Assembly (NCBI GenBank): GCA_023260985.1
Contig: JALRKY010000080.1
Location: forward strand, 1 to 64,000
Reading direction: 5' to 3'
Length of the DNA: 64,000 nucleotides
Source: Altererythrobacter sp.
GTDB lineage: Bacteria; Pseudomonadota; Alphaproteobacteria; Sphingomonadales; Sphingomonadaceae
Shown here: positions 59,538-64,000 of the stretch, in pieces
Numbering within the stretch: the first letter of the stretch is position 1
How the letters are laid out: the number at the start of each line of letters is the position of its first letter
The notes under the pieces: generated by a model
The model's database searches: none
What the model saw: only the letters and a program-made list of their open reading frames with translations
What the model was told of the DNA's origin: nothing
Translations under genes and position numbers: made by a program

Positions 59538-60557
59538 ATGCCCGGCTTGCTTCTCGACACTTTGCGCGGTCAAAAGGGTGATCGGGTACCCATATGGCTG
59601 ATGCGCCAGGCAGGGCGTTACCTTTCAGAATATCGCGCATTGCGTGCCGAAAAGGGCGGATTCCTCGAACTCGTCTACGATAGCGAAGCCGCGGCGGAGA
59701 TCACGATCCAACCATTGCGCCGGTTCGGCTTCGACGGGGCGATCCTGTTCTCGGATATCCTGATCGTGCCGCATGCGATGGGACAGGGGCTCGAATTCCT
59801 CGCGGGCGAAGGCCCCAAGCTGTCGCCACCGCTACTAGACGCGCGATTGGAGGATTTCACCGCGCAACCCGAACGGTTCGAAGCGATCTATGAAACCGTG
59901 CGGCTGTGCCGGGCGCAGCTCGGCGAAAGCGTGACCATGCTCGGTTTCGCGGGCAGCCCCTGGACCGTCGCGACCTATATGGTGGCGGGCGAAGGCAGCC
60001 GCGACCAACATGACACGCGCGAGTTGGCCTATGTCGATCCGGCGCGGTTCGAGGAAATTATCGGCGCCATCGTCGACGTGTCGATAACTTATCTGCGCGG
60101 GCAGATCGATGCTGGGGCCGAAGCAGTGCAATTGTTCGACAGTTGGGCCGGCAGTCTCGCACCAGACCAATTCGACCGCTGGGTGATTGCGCCCAATGCC
60201 GCGATCACCGCCGCGCTCAAGCAATCTCATCCGGGTACGCCGGTGATCGGCTTTCCCAAGGGCGCGGGAGCCAAGCTTGCTGCCTATGCCAATGAGACCG
60301 GGGTTGACGCAGTGGGATTGGATGAGACGGTCGATCCCGAACGGGCGGATCGCGAATTGCCCAAGGGCATGCCGGTGCAAGGTAATCTTGATCCACTGCT
60401 GCTGATGGCGGGCGGTGCGCCCCTGGTCGATCGCGCGCGCTTCATCCTCAGGACTTTCGCCGATCGCCCGCATGTGTTCAATCTGGGCCACGGGATCGGA
60501 CAGTTCACGCCGATCAAGCATGTCGACCAGCTCGTTGCGGCCGTGCGCGGACAGTGA
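59538..60557 (+). CDS. hemE: uroporphyrinogen decarboxylase
   Basis: RVPIWLMRQAGRYLSEYR, FSDILIVPHAMGQGLEF, NLGHGIGQFTPIKHV. Confidence 0.97.
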   Translation: MPGLLLDTLRGQKGDRVPIWLMRQAGRYLSEYRALRAEKGGFLELVYDSEAAAEITIQPLRRFGFDGAILFSDILIVPHAMGQGLEFLAGEGPKLSPPLLDARLEDFTAQPERFEAIYETVRLCRAQLGESVTMLGFAGSPWTVATYMVAGEGSRDQHDTRELAYVDPARFEEIIGAIVDVSITYLRGQIDAGAEAVQLFDSWAGSLAPDQFDRWVIAPNAAITAALKQSHPGTPVIGFPKGAGAKLAAYANETGVDAVGLDETVDPERADRELPKGMPVQGNLDPLLLMAGGAPLVDRARFILRTFADRPHVFNLGHGIGQFTPIKHVDQLVAAVRGQ

Positions 60558-60627
60558 TGATTGTGGCGGGGGATGACGCGGTGGTGAACTGCGCCTACAT
60601 AAGCGAGCGATGCAGGACGTCATCGCC

Positions 60628-61065
60628 ATGACCTATCTTTGGCTCAAGGCTGGCCACATCATTTTCGTGGTCTTCTGGATGGCGGGCCTTTTCATGCTCC
60701 CGCGGCAACTTATCTATGTCCACCCGGCGCAACCCGGTTCGGAAGAGGAAGTACTATGGGTTCACCGCATGGGCCTGTTGCGCAAGGTCATCCTCACGCC
60801 GAGCTTGGTGGTGGTGTGGGTGCTTGGCCTGCTCATGGCGGCCGAATTAGGCCTGTTTGCGGCCGCGCCGGGATTGGGCTGGCTTCATGCCAAGCTGCTC
60901 TTCGTGCTGCTGCTCACTGGCTATCACGGCTTCATGGTCGCGCAATCGAAGAAGGTTGCCGCCGGAGAGCGGCCGCTCAGCGAAAAACAACTGCGCATGC
61001 TGGGCGAAGCGCCCGGCCTGCTGCTGGCGATTATCGTGGTGCTGGCGGTGCTCCGCCCTTTCTGA
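60628..61065 (+). CDS. hemJ: CopD family / protoporphyrinogen IX oxidase HemJ
   Basis: YLWLKAGHIIFVVFWMAGLFMLPRQLIYV; follows hemE; possible start 60610. Confidence 0.85.
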   Translation: MTYLWLKAGHIIFVVFWMAGLFMLPRQLIYVHPAQPGSEEEVLWVHRMGLLRKVILTPSLVVVWVLGLLMAAELGLFAAAPGLGWLHAKLLFVLLLTGYHGFMVAQSKKVAAGERPLSEKQLRMLGEAPGLLLAIIVVLAVLRPF

Positions 61066-61250
61066 ACCATTTGCTCGGCGAACAATCGGCGATTGACGGC
61101 GGTTTCCGCGGGTCGTATTTTGAAATCCTCTAACCGGCATGAGGCTTCGCATTCGGTGAAGCCAAGGTCTGCTTTCTCCAAGCCCATATGCCTCACTCAA
61201 AAGACGAGGCGACGACCTGTAGGCCAATCCAGAGACGGACATATATTGCA

Positions 61251-62516
61251 ATGCATCTCAAAGACTTGAAACGTAAGACACCGGCCGAACTAGTCGCCAT
61301 GGCTGAAGAGTTGGGTGTCGAAGGCGCATCGACCATGCGCCGGCAGGATCTGCTGTTCAGCATCCTGCGCGAACTTGCTGAAGACGAGGAATATGAAGAG
61401 AAGATCATGGGTGTCGGCACCATCGAGGTGCTGCAGGACGGATTTGGCTTCCTGCGCTCGCCTGAGGCGAACTATCTCGCCGGGCCCGACGACATTTATG
61501 TCTCGCCCAACCAGATCCGAAAATGGGGCCTGAGGACTGGCGACACGGTTGAAGGTGAGATCCGCGCCCCGCGCGACGGTGAGCGCTATTTTGCCCTCAC
61601 AAGCCTCACGAGCGTCAATTTTGACGATCCGGAGGCGGTGCGCCACCGCACCAATTTCGACAACCTCACACCGCTCTATCCGGACAAGAAGCTGACTCTT
61701 GATCCGGTCGACCCGACCGTGAAGGACAGGAGCGCGCGGGTGATCGACATCATCGCGCCGCAGGGCAAGGGCCAGCGCGCGCTGATCGTGGCGCCGCCGC
61801 GCACCGGCAAGACCGTTCTGCTGCAGAACATCGCCAAGGCGATTACCGACAATCACCCCGAGGTGTTCCTGATCGTGCTCCTGGTCGACGAACGACCCGA
61901 GGAAGTCACCGACATGCAGCGCAGCGTGAAGGGTGAGGTTATTTCCTCAACCTTCGACGAGCCTGCGACGCGCCACGTGCAGGTCGCCGAAATGGTGATC
62001 GAAAAAGCCAAGCGCCTGGTCGAACACAAGCATGATGTGGTGATCCTCCTTGACTCGATCACGCGCCTCGGCCGTGCCTATAACACCGTGGTTCCGAGCT
62101 CAGGCAAGGTACTGACCGGCGGTGTCGACGCCAATGCCCTGCAGCGCCCCAAGCGTTTCTTTGGCGCAGCGCGCAACATCGAGGAAGGCGGTTCTCTTTC
62201 GATCATCGCCACCGCGCTGATCGATACCGGCAGCCGCATGGACGAAGTGATCTTTGAAGAGTTCAAGGGCACCGGCAACAGCGAAATCGTGCTCGACCGC
62301 AAGGTCGCAGACAAGCGCATCTTCCCGGCGCTCGATGTCGGCAAGTCCGGCACCCGCAAGGAAGAACTGCTGGTGGGCAAGGACAATCTGTCGAAGATGT
62401 GGGTGCTGCGCCGCATCCTCATGCAGATGGGCACCATCGATGCGATGGAATTCCTGCTCGATAAGATGAAAGATTCGAAGTCGAACGAAGACTTCTTTGC
62501 GACGATGAACCAGTAA
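61251..62516 (+). CDS. rho: transcription termination factor Rho
   Basis: [72 protein letters not shown]. Confidence 0.98.
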   Translation: MHLKDLKRKTPAELVAMAEELGVEGASTMRRQDLLFSILRELAEDEEYEEKIMGVGTIEVLQDGFGFLRSPEANYLAGPDDIYVSPNQIRKWGLRTGDTVEGEIRAPRDGERYFALTSLTSVNFDDPEAVRHRTNFDNLTPLYPDKKLTLDPVDPTVKDRSARVIDIIAPQGKGQRALIVAPPRTGKTVLLQNIAKAITDNHPEVFLIVLLVDERPEEVTDMQRSVKGEVISSTFDEPATRHVQVAEMVIEKAKRLVEHKHDVVILLDSITRLGRAYNTVVPSSGKVLTGGVDANALQRPKRFFGAARNIEEGGSLSIIATALIDTGSRMDEVIFEEFKGTGNSEIVLDRKVADKRIFPALDVGKSGTRKEELLVGKDNLSKMWVLRRILMQMGTIDAMEFLLDKMKDSKSNEDFFATMNQ

Positions 62517-62524
62517 ACATTGTT

Positions 62525-62558
62525 GGGTCCGCGCCATTGCGCATTATGGCGCGGGCCC
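62525..62558 (+). terminator. strong hairpin downstream of rho, terminator-like (no good U tract)
   Basis: GGGTCCGCGCCAT...ATGGCGCGGGCCC. Confidence 0.5.
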
Positions 62559-62595
62559 GCTTGCCTTTGGGCGCTATCCAGCTATCACCGGGCCA

Positions 62596-62988
62596 ATGCT
62601 GCGCCAATATGTCTATATCAGCACTGCGGACGGGATCGGTCCCGAGGATATCGCTTCGATCCTCGACTCGTGCCAGCACAACAATAGCGAGCGCAATGTT
62701 ACTGGCCTGCTGCTCTACAACGGGCGCAATTTTCTCCAGCTACTCGAAGGCGATGTAGAGGATCTGTCCTGGGTGATGCGCAAGATCGAAGCCGATCCGC
62801 GCCATAACGGGGTTTCGATTATCGAGGATATCGCCATTGCCGGGCGCGCCTGCCCCGACTGGCTCATGCGGCATATCCGCATTGTCGACCAGGTGCCCGA
62901 GAGGCGTGTGGCGCTCGACGCCGAACTGCCCGCCGCGCTCGAGCCGAACCTGCGGCGGATCATCCTGAATTTTGCGGCACTGAACTAG
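62596..62988 (+). CDS. BLUF domain-containing protein (FAD blue-light sensor)
   Basis: YVYISTADG, NNSERNVTGLLLYNGRNFLQLLEGDVEDL, CPDWLM. Confidence 0.9.
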   Translation: MLRQYVYISTADGIGPEDIASILDSCQHNNSERNVTGLLLYNGRNFLQLLEGDVEDLSWVMRKIEADPRHNGVSIIEDIAIAGRACPDWLMRHIRIVDQVPERRVALDAELPAALEPNLRRIILNFAALN

Positions 62989-63022
62989 GCGCGAAGCTCG
63001 CTACGCAATCGAGCACGCAGCC

Positions 63023-63424
63023 CTAGGCCTTTTGGTGATCCAGCTGCGCAGCCATCATTTCCCAGACCTTGTTTATGGCCTTGAGTGGGCGAACCATCAC
63101 TTTGAAATCCTTGATCAAACCATCCTCGTCGAAAGCGATCATGTCGATCCCATTGACGTGGATGTCATCCATCTCGGTGGTGAATTCGAGCACGACAGTG
63201 TCGTCGCCCACAACTTCGCGCACATAGGTGAAGCTGCCATTTCCCAGCGTCGCCCCCGCTGCAGTGAGATAGGCGACCACGATCGGCTTGCCCACTTGCG
63301 GGGTGTGGACGACAGGCGAGTGAAACACCGCGTCATCGCGCATTATGGCGGCGAGTGCGGCAGGATCGCTTCCTCCTTCGATCACTTCGTGCCAGCGCTT
63401 GAGGCCTTCGGCTGCAATGCTCAT
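63023..63424 (-). CDS. nuclear transport factor 2 / SnoaL-like family protein
   Basis: MRDDAVFHSPVVHTPQVGKPIVVAYLTAAGATLGNGSFTY. Confidence 0.8.
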   Translation of the reverse strand: MSIAAEGLKRWHEVIEGGSDPAALAAIMRDDAVFHSPVVHTPQVGKPIVVAYLTAAGATLGNGSFTYVREVVGDDTVVLEFTTEMDDIHVNGIDMIAFDEDGLIKDFKVMVRPLKAINKVWEMMAAQLDHQKA

Positions 63425-63450
63425 TGGATGCTCCCTATAATCCGCGATGT

Positions 63451-64000
63451 TCAGCCGAGATGTTCGGCGAAAAAGGCCTTCGTGCGGTTGTCGGCGAGCT
63501 GCGCGCCCGCTTCGTTGCGGCGGTTGCCGCTTTCAGTGGCGAAGCCATGGTCGAGCCCTTCGTAATCATAGAGCGTGACCCGCGGATGATCGTCCAGCCC
63601 GGCATGCATCGCGGCTTGCGCTTCAGGTCCGACGAAATGGTCTGCGGTAGGCACGTGCAACAACAGGGGATGCGCGATGCCGTGCTTCTCGCCCAGCATC
63701 TGGTCGATCATCACCCCGTAATAGCCGACCGAGGCGTCGATATCGGTGCGCGCTGCAGTCATATAGGCGAGCTTGCCGCCCAGGCAGTAACCGACGCAGC
63801 CGACCTTCGGCACGCCGGCCACACGGCGGATCCAGTGGATCGTCGCTTCGATGTCCTTCACCCCGTCATCGGGATTGTATTCCCCGAAATAGCCGAGCGC
63901 TTCCTGGAATTCGGCTTCGACGTCCGGGTCGAGCTGGATGCCCGGCTTCATGCGGAAGAACAGGTCGGGCGCGACCGCGAGATAGCCTTCGGCCGCCCAG
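63451..64000 (-). CDS. dienelactone hydrolase family protein, 5' end outside window
   Basis: VGCVGYCLGGKLAYMTAARTDIDASVGYYGV, LYDYEGLDHGFA; frame open to window end. Confidence 0.9.
   Translation of the reverse strand, partial: WAAEGYLAVAPDLFFRMKPGIQLDPDVEAEFQEALGYFGEYNPDDGVKDIEATIHWIRRVAGVPKVGCVGYCLGGKLAYMTAARTDIDASVGYYGVMIDQMLGEKHGIAHPLLLHVPTADHFVGPEAQAAMHAGLDDHPRVTLYDYEGLDHGFATESGNRRNEAGAQLADNRTKAFFAEHLG

Overview
This 64 kb window is mostly core chromosome of a high-GC alphaproteobacterium, probably Sphingomonadales/Erythrobacteraceae judging by gene content and order. It has dense, often overlapping genes and one tRNA. The left ~3.4 kb (1-3435) is compositionally different (AT-richer) and ends exactly at the 3' end of tRNA-Arg(CCG). 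It looks like the edge of a genomic island carrying a Rieske oxygenase fragment and three secreted proteins of unknown function. Recognisable core loci are mmcB, an M48-DsbA-M48 cluster, two separate LytS/LytTR pairs, nadC, tadA, rpmB, xseA/purD, a suf operon with an Rrf2 regulator and an embedded DUF559-like gene, pyrD, ggt, a thiS-thiG fusion, ctaA, cutA, rplM-rpsI, fumarase, tolC-DUF2497(PopZ-like), xth, and the ptsN-hpf-dnaQ-coaE-aroE-maf-ppsR | hemE-hemJ-rho cluster. The ppsR-hemE divergent gap has DnaA-box-like motifs and a strongly AT-rich stretch, and is my best candidate for the chromosomal replication origin. I saw no CRISPR array, complete prophage or obvious novel defence system. 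Other points worth checking: a patch of apparently broken genes at 19.2-23.0 kb (several single-nt deletions and one in-frame TAG), a perfect 8-bp inverted repeat upstream of the suf regulator, overlapping divergent start codons of purD and xseA, a REP-like palindromic element, and a stand-alone BLUF photoreceptor. All family calls were made by eye from sequence motifs. No database search was run.
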